A stretch of DNA of 15,709 nt, from NCBI GenBank assembly GCA_017530275.1, contig JAFXMP010000373.1, positions 1 through 15,709 on the forward strand. Reading direction: 5' to 3'. Positions 1 to 6,775 of this stretch are shown here, piece by piece; position 1 is the stretch's first letter; every line of letters starts with the position of its first letter. The stretch comes from Clostridia bacterium. Its GTDB lineage: Bacteria; Bacillota_A; Clostridia; Christensenellales; Aristaeellaceae. The notes below the pieces were generated by a model that saw only the letters and a list, made by a program, of their open reading frames with translations, was not told where the DNA came from and made no database searches. The position numbers and the translations under genes were made by a program.

Positions 1-42
1 GGGTGATAACTCCATTTCTGTCTGCCTGTATTCTTTCAGCAT
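1..42 (-). CDS. Possible start of a gene running off the left edge
   Basis: An ATG at 42-40 opens a minus-strand frame that is still open at the window edge (14 codons, beginning MLKEYRQTEMELSP). Upstream is purine-rich (GGTGGGAG and AAGGG), but no site has ideal spacing to the ATG. It lies just past the terminator-like hairpin at 88-120, in the same direction as the mob genes. Too little is visible to name a family. Elements of this type often carry further small genes beyond the relaxase, so a real gene is plausible but unproven. Confidence 0.35.
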   Translation of the reverse strand, partial: MLKEYRQTEMELSP

Positions 43-87
43 TCTCCCACCGCCCTTCTTCTCCTCAATTGTACTTCTTTGTATATG

Positions 88-120
88 AAAAAGCCAGTCC
101 TTTTTAAGAACTGACTTTTT
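88..120. terminator. Bidirectional rho-independent terminator
   Basis: A-tract, stem (GCCAGTCCTT pairing with AAGAACTGAC through G-T wobbles), short T loop and closing T-tract. A T-run follows the stem on both strands, so it could stop transcription in either direction. On the minus strand it follows the relaxase gene and would close the mob operon. Confidence 0.65.
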
Positions 121-386
121 CAGTGACCTTGAAATATAAGGGTTCCTGCGTAGGGGGGTATGCAAAAATCGCCGTTTTTTGCTCTGTGAAGTTGGAATTT
201 CACCCTTTTTTATTCGCCGCCGAATTTGAGTACCTCTGCCTGTTTTTGGGGGAGAAAAATTTAATTTTATAGGAGAATCGTTGAATTTTATAAATCAGGT
301 ATAAATGTGACCATATGGTGCATATAAGGAACGAGCGACATAATGAGAAATGGTTACCCGAAAACCAGCTAATTCCATCATTCAAC
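121..386. other. Intergenic stretch with small hairpins
   Basis: No gene is called here. Two small hairpins are visible: GCAAAAA/TTTTTGC at 162-182, and a GTGAA/TTCAC pair at 186-203 followed by a T-run on the plus strand. One minus-strand frame ends KQAEVLKFGGE before a stop at 212-210 but is open for only about 16 codons. It could be the tail of a degraded gene. Otherwise the stretch is AT-rich and unremarkable. Confidence 0.4.
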
Positions 387-1861
387 CTACTCTATGATCA
401 CCTGCTTCTTTTTTCGGCGAAAGGCCTCATTCCTCTCCTGATCAGGCCTTTTTGCAGTTTCCACCCAATATTTCACGTTCAGCATCTGTTCCAGCTTTTC
501 CCGAAGGGGTTTATACTGAGCAGTCCGTTCTTCTTCCTCATGGCGGATAGCGGCCTGTTCTTTTTCCAGCCGGGAATGTTGATCTTCTTCACACCATGCT
601 TCTCCTTCAGGATGCGTTGGGATGTGTAGTACAGATCGATTTCCTGCTGATGGGCAGCCCGGAACTTTTCCCGGCGTCCCTTCCAATGAATAGCGTTCAT
701 CTCGTCAATGATAGGCTGGATGCGGCGGATGTGTTCGGCAAAGGTGATCATGTTATCAAGCTGCTTGATTCGGGCGGTGTTGGCCTTGGATTGGGCAACA
801 AGATCATCCACAGCAGCAGACAATTCATGGGTCTGCCGTTCCAATTCTTCTACGGTGAAAATCTGGTTCGTTTTCAGGAAGCTATAAGCGGCAGCCAGCT
901 TTTTCAGATTGCCTGCTTTCGCTTTTTGACTCCTGGCCCCGGCGTTGCACATATCGTGATACCGAATTAGGAGATCAGCAAGATCAGGCTCCTTTGCTAT
1001 TACCAGTTCTTCCTTCAAAGCGGCGATCCATTCCACCAGTGATTTCAGTTTCTTCTTAATGGAGGCAATCAGGCGGTTGGTAGCCTTGATCCAGCGGTTC
1101 AGGTCGCCCTTCTGCGTGCGAACGCCTCGCTGTTCCATCTTCTGTACAAGCGGCCCTTCATGCACCGTAGGAATTTTCTCAATGCCTTGCGCCTCATAGC
1201 TGCGATGGTCGATGCGGGTTGCGATGCCTTTTCGTTCAAATTCAGCGTTCACCATTTTGCACCAGGCTTCCCGCCAATGCTCCAGGGTTTCAGGCTCATG
1301 CCAATCGGTCGTGTGTACAGCGTTGAACACATACTCGCCCTTCTCATCCCGGATGCGCTCGCCGTTCTCGTCCAGCGCATATTCCCGGCGTTGCTTGTTG
1401 CCCCATGTGCCGTCAGTATTCAAGGGCCGCATGGTGGTCATCACATGAAAATGGGGATTGGGAATGCCGTTTCCCTTGTCCGGTTCATGCACGGCAAGAT
1501 CGGCGATCATGCCCTTGCTTACGAAGTGTTCCTGAACGAAACGCCGGGCCAGCGCGATGTTTTCTTCCATGGTCAGTTCATTTTGCAGGGCAATATCGAA
1601 GCTATATGCCAACTGTGCCTTCTTGTTTTTCTCCACCTTCTCCACCGCGTTCCAAAGGGTCTGTCTGTCTTTGTATTCCGGGGGAGCGTTGGGAGGCAGC
1701 AGGATTTCGGTATACAGAACACCGCCCTTTCGGGAATAGTCGTTTGTTTCCCCGTAGTATTCGCTGTACAGCTTTTCCCCCGCACGATAGGCTGCGGCGG
1801 CTATGGCGCTCTGCCCGGCGCTCCGTTTGATCTGGTCAACGTGAAAGTGATACAGTGCCAT
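387..1861 (-). pseudogene. mobA: MobA/MobL (MOBQ-type) relaxase, frameshifted near C-terminus
   Basis: This is a relaxase that would nick the transferred strand at oriT and lead it into a recipient. The N-terminal domain is complete. Tyr25 in AAAYRAGE is at the position of the RSF1010 MobA catalytic tyrosine, and His125, His137 and His139 (NPHFHVMTTMRP) form the metal-binding HUH set. A helical Lys/Glu-rich region follows to about residue 420. After KEKHG the annotated frame gives a non-family tail ending at 479. The next frame, from about 590 down to a TAG at 389-387, reads EEDQHSRLEKEQAAIRHEEE and later YKPLREKLEQML, which fits the usual tail of the family. One base therefore appears to be missing near 588-593. 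The start ATG (1861-1859) overlaps the TAA of the DUF3847 gene by one base, suggesting translational coupling. The catalytic part could still work; sequencing error is the alternative to a real mutation. Confidence 0.85.
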
Positions 1862-2175
1862 TATCCGGCCTCCGGTTGTTTTTCGCCTGCCTCATGACGA
1901 AAAGCGGCACGGTGAACCAGGTCGGGGATGCCGGGAGTATCCGCCATTTGCTCGGCCAGTTCGTAAAACTCCCGTTCCGTCAAGGGCTTGATCTCGGGGA
2001 AAACGCTCTCCATGGCTGCCCCTCTGGTGATCAGCCGGTGATTCCGCCGCCTCCTGGCGGTGGTTTCAAAGTATTCCTTCCGATTCTGCAATCGCTGCTG
2101 GCGGTGCTGTTCCTGGTCGTATTGCCGCTGGGCCTCGACCAATTCGTTCTGTAATTCGTCTTTCGTTTTCTTCAT
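1861..2175 (-). CDS. DUF3847 family protein, mob-operon partner
   Basis: A 104-aa charged, mostly helical protein. Residues 1-45 are rich in Gln, Arg and Glu and probably form a coiled coil. An RRRRNHRLITRGA segment follows, then a conserved-looking PLTEREFYELAEQ helix. Small DUF3847 proteins are commonly found directly upstream of MobA/MobL relaxases in Clostridia elements, and their biochemical role is not established. A relaxosome or regulatory role is inference. The ATG at 2175 has a strong GGAGG site eight to nine bases upstream. The stop overlaps the relaxase start by one base, so the two genes are co-translated. Confidence 0.8.
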   Translation of the reverse strand: MKKTKDELQNELVEAQRQYDQEQHRQQRLQNRKEYFETTARRRRNHRLITRGAAMESVFPEIKPLTEREFYELAEQMADTPGIPDLVHRAAFRHEAGEKQPEAG

Positions 2176-2227
2176 TGTGGGTTTCCTCCTTCGTCGTTCT
2201 TTCTTCGTCGTTCCTGCTCATGGGATA

Positions 2228-2394
2228 GCCGCGAAGCGGCGCAAGGGCCGCAGCCCTTGGAGGGATCGGAGGATGCCGGTGAGAAACACCGAAAGCATCT
2301 TCCGATCCGCCTGTCTGCTGTGTTCGGACACAGCGGACAGGGGCCTCGCAGAGCGCACTTACAGGTGGAACACCTGTATAGAAGTGTGCACTTC
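2228..2394. other. oriT: Candidate oriT: array of six hairpins with nick-site core
   Basis: Six consecutive inverted repeats are visible: 2228-2240 (GCCGC/GCGGC); 2242-2259 (CAAGGGC/GCCCTTG); 2263-2308 (14-bp stem with one wobble plus an inner CGGTG/CACCG stem); 2310-2341 (CCTGTC and GCTGTGT arms around a TCGG loop); 2360-2378 (TACAGGTG/CACCTGTA); and 2381-2394 (GAAGTG/CACTTC). On the minus strand the 2360-2378 hairpin runs straight into a nick-like core, CACCTGTAAGTGCGCTCT. RSF1010/R1162-type and Gram-positive MOBQ origins have the same layout: an inverted repeat, then TAAGTGCGC. It lies just upstream of the MOBQ relaxase operon. Nicking is expected in or just after GCGC (about 2356-2352, minus strand). 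The site is inferred from sequence only. Confidence 0.75.
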
Positions 2395-2541
2395 CGTGAC
2401 CTGAGAGCGTGTCCCCGGCTTCTCGGTTCTTCCTGGCAGGTCTCTCGTGTCTTTACGTGAACCTTCTTCGTGGCTTTCACCCCAAAACGGCCCGTTTCTT
2501 GTTCCGATTGGCCTCATAATCGTGACAGAAATAAGCTCCAT
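2359..2541 (-). CDS. Small 60-aa ORF ending inside the oriT nick region
   Basis: The ATG at 2541 follows a full AGGAGG site ten bases upstream, the best ribosome site in this stretch. The protein begins MELISVTIMRPIGTRNGPFW and then becomes charged and low in complexity. Its TAA stop (2361-2359) forms the first three bases of the TAAGTGCGC core, so the last codons encode the oriT inverted repeat. No family is recognised. It could be a genuine small protein, or a leader whose translation keeps the oriT region open or regulated. The second half may be forced by DNA structure rather than selected as protein. Confidence 0.4.
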   Translation of the reverse strand: MELISVTIMRPIGTRNGPFWGESHEEGSRKDTRDLPGRTEKPGTRSQVTEVHTSIQVFHL

Positions 2542-2594
2542 ATTAGCAGAAAACCTCCTTCTCGGCGTCTCCCGGTCTGACAGGGAAAAGCGGG

Positions 2595-2629
2595 GATTTA
2601 CTGCCACTCCGTAAAAGTGACAGTAAATC
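2595..2629. repeat. Inverted repeat upstream of the oriT-region ORF
   Basis: GATTTACTG at 2595-2603 pairs with CAGTAAATC at 2621-2629. Inner CACT/AGTG arms (2605-2608 and 2616-2619) extend the match after one mismatch. It lies between the RHH-like gene and the 60-aa ORF, upstream of the latter's ribosome site. It is a plausible operator for a small DNA-binding protein such as the RHH-like product next door; the binding partner is inference. Confidence 0.5.
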
Positions 2630-2688
2630 GCCCACCGATTGACAGAAGCAGTTACAACCCCATGTCCTTCAAAAATGCTTCCGCAATC

Positions 2689-3018
2689 TCATAAATTAGG
2701 CTGGATCATCGTTGCTTTTTGCCGTGCCGGATACGCCGACATGAATCCGGCCAGATAGACGGGCAATACCTTATCCAGCGCCTTTTCCACTTCGCTGATA
2801 ATCTGCCGGATAAACCGTTCTTCCCGCTCCCTGGTTTCAAAATAGGGATCGTCCTGCAATTTAGCTTTTCTCTCGAATAACTCTACCAGAGCCATGGCGA
2901 TCACATTGCTGTAGGATTTGTACTGACCTTTATCCATGGTTTGCAGATACTCCCACGCCTTGCGGTGTGATTCTTTCCCCATATTCAGCCGAAGATTGGT
3001 GCTGTGAATCTCATTCAT
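2689..3018 (-). CDS. Small RHH/ParR-like DNA-binding protein (putative relaxosome accessory)
   Basis: A 109-aa protein. The N-terminus (STNLRLNMGKESHRKAWEYL) has a short beta-strand pattern followed by helices. The region YKSYSNVIAMALVELFERK matches the helix arrangement of ribbon-helix-helix or ParR-type small DNA binders. A charged ETREREERFIRQIISEVEKA helix follows. Proteins of this shape are common in Clostridia mobilizable elements and are mostly annotated as hypothetical. A DNA-binding role at oriT is inferred from size and position. The ATG (3018-3016) overlaps the tnpW stop as ATGA, and a strong GGAGGT lies eight to nine bases upstream inside tnpW, so the genes are coupled. Confidence 0.6.
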   Translation of the reverse strand: MNEIHSTNLRLNMGKESHRKAWEYLQTMDKGQYKSYSNVIAMALVELFERKAKLQDDPYFETREREERFIRQIISEVEKALDKVLPVYLAGFMSAYPARQKATMIQPNL

Positions 3019-3206
3019 GCGCAGGCTACCTCCTTTCCCTGTTTTTCAAATGTCAGCTTGTTTTCCAGCATCCGCAGAATCATTTCCTGCCCGGTTTCTT
3101 TCGCCTGGGGATTTCCAAAGGCGGAAACCTGAAAAATCACTTTCCCGATTTTTCGATGATAAGGCGCGGCCATCGGTACAGCCTGCTTGGCTGTAATCTC
3201 ATTCAA
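3015..3206 (-). CDS. tnpW: TnpW family transposon-encoded protein
   Basis: A 63-aa protein. The segment YHRKIGKVIFQVSAFGNPQA followed by KETGQEMILRMLENKL matches the TnpW pattern: a short IGK-x-x-[FY]-x-V strand pair, then an amphipathic helix. TnpW was first named in Tn4451, and its function is unknown. The start is a TTG at 3206-3204, chosen because AAAGGGGG lies about six bases upstream; the nearby ATG at 3202 is out of frame. It is the first gene of the mob cluster and overlaps the next gene by four bases. The family assignment is from motif recognition only. Confidence 0.75.
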   Translation of the reverse strand: MNEITAKQAVPMAAPYHRKIGKVIFQVSAFGNPQAKETGQEMILRMLENKLTFEKQGKEVACA

Positions 3207-3279
3207 AAAAATACCCCCTTTCGCAGAATCTCTCGGAAGATCGGCACCGTTCTATGGCGAATGGTGCTGGTTCTTCACA

Positions 3280-3345
3280 CAGTTGATTCTATCGAAAAAG
3301 GGAGGAAACCACATTGAGCGCAAATTGAGTGAAAATTGAAAAAAA
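3280..3345 (+). repeat. Left inverted repeat of STAND cassette, with three 11-bp iterons
   Basis: This segment matches the reverse complement of 5209-5270 with a few gaps. Shared blocks are CAGTT...ATCG, AAAAGG, GGAAAC and CATTGAGCG. The inner end is three contiguous 11-mers of the form ATTGAGNNNAA: 3313-3323, 3324-3334 and 3335-3345 (the last more diverged, ATTGAAAAAAA). The period of 11 is about one helical turn, typical of side-by-side protein sites. The iterons lie 24 bp upstream of a TATAAT box at 3370-3375. Confidence 0.8.
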
Positions 3346-3346
3346 G

Positions 3347-3375
3347 CAGACAGATACCGGATATTCGTGTATAAT
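3347..3375 (+). promoter_or_regulatory. Possible activator-dependent promoter inside the STAND 5' end
   Basis: A perfect -10 hexamer TATAAT sits at 3370-3375, immediately preceded by TG. Seventeen bases upstream is only a poor -35 (CAGACA, 3347-3352). A good -10, a weak -35 and three tandem iterons just upstream suggest a promoter that needs a bound activator. Transcription from it would start inside the annotated reading frame, so the true translation start would have to be further downstream, or the box is a remnant. Confidence 0.4.
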
Positions 3376-5127
3376 GGGATTCTAAAATTGAAGGAATTGC
3401 ATGAAGCACTGATCCGCCACCGCGTGGTTTTTCTGGAAGGCGTGGCGGGGATCGGGAAAAGCGAAATCGCAAAAGCCTACGCCAGAGAACACAAAAAAGA
3501 ATACACGAACAGCATCTACATCATGTATTCCGGCGATCTGCGGCGGGATATCACCGACATGTATTTTGCGGACGATCTTCCCTCCGATACGGATGAAGCG
3601 CGCTTCTTCCGGCATGACCGTTTTCTGCGAACACTGAAAGAAGATACATTGCTGATCATCGACAACTTCGACGTGCACTCCATCAAAGAACGTTTTCTGA
3701 TCTTCCTTCAGCATTACCGCTGCCGGATCATCCTCACCACGCGGAATCACTGGCCCGGCCAACAGATTCTGCGCATAGAAAGGATCGCCGACGACGAAGC
3801 GCTGTTTCAAATGGTGGCACGGTTTTATCCTGACGCGGAAAAGAAACGTTCCTTCATCTTAAAATTTATGATGCTGCTGCAATACCATACCCTGATCCTG
3901 GAACTGGTCGCGCGGCTGTTCGGCCGCGGGATGATGACGCCTGAAGTCGTCGCCGGTATGTTTTGCATCCACGGAACGAAAATCGGATCAAAAGACAAAA
4001 TACGGATCGTCAAGGACGGAAAAGCCCGAAAAGACACCTTTGAGGATCACATTCACGCTTTGTTCGGCCTTTACAATCTTTCTAAAACCCAGCAGGATAT
4101 CCTGCGGTGCATGGTACTGGTTCCGGCTGCGGGAATCCCCATGCGGCTGCTGGGATTCTGGATGGGCTTCAAAGACCTGAACGACGTGAACGATCTGATC
4201 GATTTGGGCCTGCTGAAGCAGTTGCCCGGAAGCAAGGTAGCGCTGCAAAACATGCTTCGTCCGGTATGCCGGGCTGAATTGGAAACCAGCGTTTCCCGGT
4301 GTCAGATGCTGTTGGAGCCGCTTCGGTTTACCTGCCAGCTTCACGGCGTGGATGTGCCGGATTATAAGCTGATTTATCAGATCGTCGATTGCACGATGAA
4401 GTATGCGCAGAAGGATGATATGCCCTATTATCTGCTTCTTCTTGAAGACACTTTTCAATATCTGGAAAAATACCAGTATAAGACCGGTATGCAGAAAATC
4501 CTGAATGAACTGAGCGCGCGAATCAAAGATGGAACCGCCAGAGACCGTGCTCTCCTTCTGGACTGCAAGGCGCAAATGACAGACGATCCGCAGGAAAGCA
4601 TTAAACTGATGAAACAAGCGCTGACCATGCTGCCGGAAATAAACAAGGATAACGCCCTGTTGGCTTCCAACCTGAACGCAAATCTTGGCGGCACATACCG
4701 TATGCTGCACGAATATGCTCTGGCCAAGCAGCATATGGAGACCGCCATGCGTATTCTGGAACAATTTGGTCTGACAGGATATCACGACAGCTATTCTCAA
4801 ATCATCAATTATGCCATGCTTCTGGGCGATATGGGAGAGCCGGAAAAGGGATTGATCGGGCTGGAAAAGGCGGAACAGCTCATTCGGGACGTGAACCCTC
4901 ACTCCTACGATCACGGGATACTGCTGCAAGCGAAAGGTACGCTGCAATTGTTTATTGGCGATATGGTACACGCCATTTCCAGTTTACGGAATTCCCTTTA
5001 CTGCTTCTCCAAAGCGTTTGAGGGAGATGAAACCCTGATCGCTGAAAAACGAAAAGAACTTGAAGGTTTGCTGCAAATGGTTGGTTTGCCGCAGGATACC
5101 GCCCAAGAGCTAATGACTGATGAATAA
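3367..5127 (+). CDS. STAND-class NTPase with C-terminal TPR-like repeats, apparently lacking an N-terminal effector
   Basis: A 586-aa protein of the AP-ATPase/NB-ARC-like STAND group. The Walker A motif (GVAGIGKS) is at residues 25-32, Walker B (LLIIDNFD) at 95-102 and a sensor-like RIILTTR at 120-126. A helical region of the winged-helix/arm type follows, then TPR-like helices over about residues 340-560 (for example NLGGTYRMLHEYALAKQHME). STAND proteins usually carry an N-terminal effector or DNA-binding domain before the NTPase. Here the frame opens only a few residues before the P-loop. The GTG at 3367 has no Shine-Dalgarno site, and the frame upstream stops at 3337-3339, so the gene is probably 5'-truncated or starts unconventionally. 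It is the only plus-strand gene beside the minus-strand mob cluster, and is flanked by iteron-bearing inverted repeats. Regulator or defence roles are both possible; neither is shown. Confidence 0.75.
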   Translation: MYNGILKLKELHEALIRHRVVFLEGVAGIGKSEIAKAYAREHKKEYTNSIYIMYSGDLRRDITDMYFADDLPSDTDEARFFRHDRFLRTLKEDTLLIIDNFDVHSIKERFLIFLQHYRCRIILTTRNHWPGQQILRIERIADDEALFQMVARFYPDAEKKRSFILKFMMLLQYHTLILELVARLFGRGMMTPEVVAGMFCIHGTKIGSKDKIRIVKDGKARKDTFEDHIHALFGLYNLSKTQQDILRCMVLVPAAGIPMRLLGFWMGFKDLNDVNDLIDLGLLKQLPGSKVALQNMLRPVCRAELETSVSRCQMLLEPLRFTCQLHGVDVPDYKLIYQIVDCTMKYAQKDDMPYYLLLLEDTFQYLEKYQYKTGMQKILNELSARIKDGTARDRALLLDCKAQMTDDPQESIKLMKQALTMLPEINKDNALLASNLNANLGGTYRMLHEYALAKQHMETAMRILEQFGLTGYHDSYSQIINYAMLLGDMGEPEKGLIGLEKAEQLIRDVNPHSYDHGILLQAKGTLQLFIGDMVHAISSLRNSLYCFSKAFEGDETLIAEKRKELEGLLQMVGLPQDTAQELMTDE

Positions 5128-5149
5128 TCTGCTGATCGGAAAAAAGAAA

Positions 5150-5193
5150 AGCGCCACGCACATTGGACAGAATTGTCCGATGTGTGCGGCGCT
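5150..5193. terminator. Terminator hairpin after the STAND gene
   Basis: A 20-bp stem (5150-5169 with 5174-5193; arms start AGCGCC and end GGCGCT) around a GAAT loop, with two wobbles and one clear mismatch. On the plus strand it starts 22 bases after the STAND stop and is followed by only CTTTC. On the minus strand it is followed by TTTTCTTTTTT, a much stronger U-tract, so it looks best suited to stopping leftward transcription as well. Confidence 0.75.
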
Positions 5194-5208
5194 CTTTCAA
5201 TGCCAAGC

Positions 5209-5270
5209 CTTTTTCTCAATTTGGGCTCAATTTACGCTCAATGTGTTTCCGTTCCTTTTCCGATAAACTG
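5209..5270 (-). repeat. Right inverted repeat of STAND cassette, with three 11-bp iterons
   Basis: This is the inverted counterpart of 3280-3345. Read on the minus strand it holds three contiguous 11-mers, ATTGAGCGTAA (5242-5232), ATTGAGCCCAA (5231-5221) and ATTGAGAAAAA (5220-5210). They are preceded by GGAAACAC and CAGTTTATCGGAAAAGG, as in the left copy. Conservation extends beyond the iterons to the outer 30 bp. No TATAAT box is visible at the equivalent inner position, so this copy seems not to drive an obvious promoter. Confidence 0.8.
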
Positions 5271-6018
<748 letters not shown>

Positions 6019-6020
<2 letters not shown>

Positions 6021-6105
6021 ATGCAATTGTATATTTCTTCCATTCGGGCACATCTTCCGTTCGTGTTAAATTGCTGTTTAGGCTTTCACGCAAGCTTCGG
6101 AACAT
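6019..6105 (-). pseudogene. Truncated 3' tail of a gene, end similar to the ATPase at 12483
   Basis: A minus-strand frame ends MFRSLRESLNSNLTRTEDVP followed by EWKKYTIA and a TAA at 6021-6019. The EDVPEWKK segment and its distance to the downstream terminator resemble ENMPEWKE and the terminator at the end of the P-loop ATPase gene (stop 12485-12483). DNA similarity spans the end of the gene, the terminator stem and the repeat beyond. The 5' part is missing: the frame reaches back only to the next gene's terminator. It is best read as a remnant of a second gene copy or a relative with the same 3' flank. The match is short, so homology of the coding part is tentative. Confidence 0.5.
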
Positions 6106-6112
6106 GCCCATC

Positions 6113-6145
6113 AAACAAAAACCCTGCCACACAATGATGGCAGGG
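6113..6145 (-). terminator. Terminator of the sigma-factor operon
   Basis: CCCTGCCA (6122-6129) pairs perfectly with TGGCAGGG (6138-6145). Read on the minus strand, the stem is followed by TTTTTGTTT. It lies 25 bases past the stop of the zinc-ribbon gene and closes the 8749-6170 operon. Confidence 0.85.
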
Positions 6146-6169
6146 CTGTATCCTTAGGTCAGTCGGTTG

Positions 6170-6648
6170 TTACGCCTCCAGTTTTTCAACCAAGAGGATC
6201 AGGTCGTCCAAAGCTCTTCCGCTTTGGGAAATGGCTTTCATGAGCTGATTTCGCTTCTTCTCTTCCTGGGCCTCATTCAGCTTTTTCAGTTCCGAACGCT
6301 TTTCGCTGATTTGTTCCCTGAGCAGATTGATTTCAGCCTGAATCGCTCGGCTTTGATCTATTAGCGGTGAAATGCCCGAAGGCGCTTTGCCAGTTTTCTT
6401 TCGCTGCTTGGCGGACAGCTCCTCGCCAAGAAGGTGAGCATGGCTGAACGTTCCATACCACGACAGCTTTTGACCGCAGCAGTTGCAGAAAGCGGTGTAT
6501 TCACGGTCAATGACGCTGTGGCAGTTGGGACAGACGAAACATTTCTGGGTATCGTACTCGCAGACAAGCAGCGGAACGCAGGATGCGACGCATTTTTCCA
6601 CCAGCCGGATTTCAGCCGCGGAAAACTGTACGTCAAAAACGACGGCAT
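6170..6648 (-). CDS. Zinc-ribbon protein with C-terminal coiled coil, probable frameshift near start
   Basis: In the main frame, a GTG at 6601 opens 143 residues. CPNC and CNCCG give two pairs of cysteines about 15 residues apart, a rubredoxin/zinc-ribbon type metal site. The second half (about residues 80-143) is a Lys/Glu-rich coiled coil. That GTG has no ribosome site. In a neighbouring frame an ATG at 6648-6646 overlaps the upstream TAA as TAATG, as in other pairs here. If the T5 run at 6639-6635 (minus strand) had one more T, the protein would begin MPSFFDVQFSAAEIRLVEKC and continue in frame. I infer a one-base loss there. The gene is last in the sigma-factor operon. Similar zinc-ribbon proteins occur in Clostridia mobile elements; the function is unknown. 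Confidence 0.65.
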
Positions 6649-6764
6649 TACATGGGCTGTTTTTTCTCTATGCCGGCATTCGCCTGGCTTTCTTCTATCG
6701 CAAACAACTTTGCCAACAGGTTTTTTGCGGCCTTGTTCTCCCGGTATTCTTTGGATTTATCCAT
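6648..6764 (-). CDS. Small 38-aa protein
   Basis: The ATG at 6764-6762 has GAGGA about nine bases upstream. The product begins MDKSKEYRENKAAKNLLAKL, is charged and helical, and ends EKKQPM. Its TAA overlaps the next ATG by one base (TAATG), which argues that it is translated and coupled to the zinc-ribbon gene. It starts 12 bases after the stop of the secreted-protein gene. No family is recognised. Confidence 0.6.
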   Translation of the reverse strand: MDKSKEYRENKAAKNLLAKLFAIEESQANAGIEKKQPM

Positions 6765-6775
6765 GATGGAAGTCC

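Noticed and set aside
1160..1897. 245-codon plus-strand frame opposite the relaxase
   Set aside because: It is the antisense shadow of the relaxase catalytic domain, with no ribosome site and no recognisable motif.
2172..2480. 102-codon minus-strand frame, Cys/Arg-rich, overlapping the DUF3847 start
   Set aside because: It covers the whole hairpin array, its composition follows the GC-rich inverted repeats, and its GTG start has no spaced ribosome site. The frame is probably a by-product of the oriT structure.
3988..4971. 327-codon minus-strand frame inside the STAND gene
   Set aside because: Antisense shadow; Gln/His/Leu-rich composition and no supporting start or motif.
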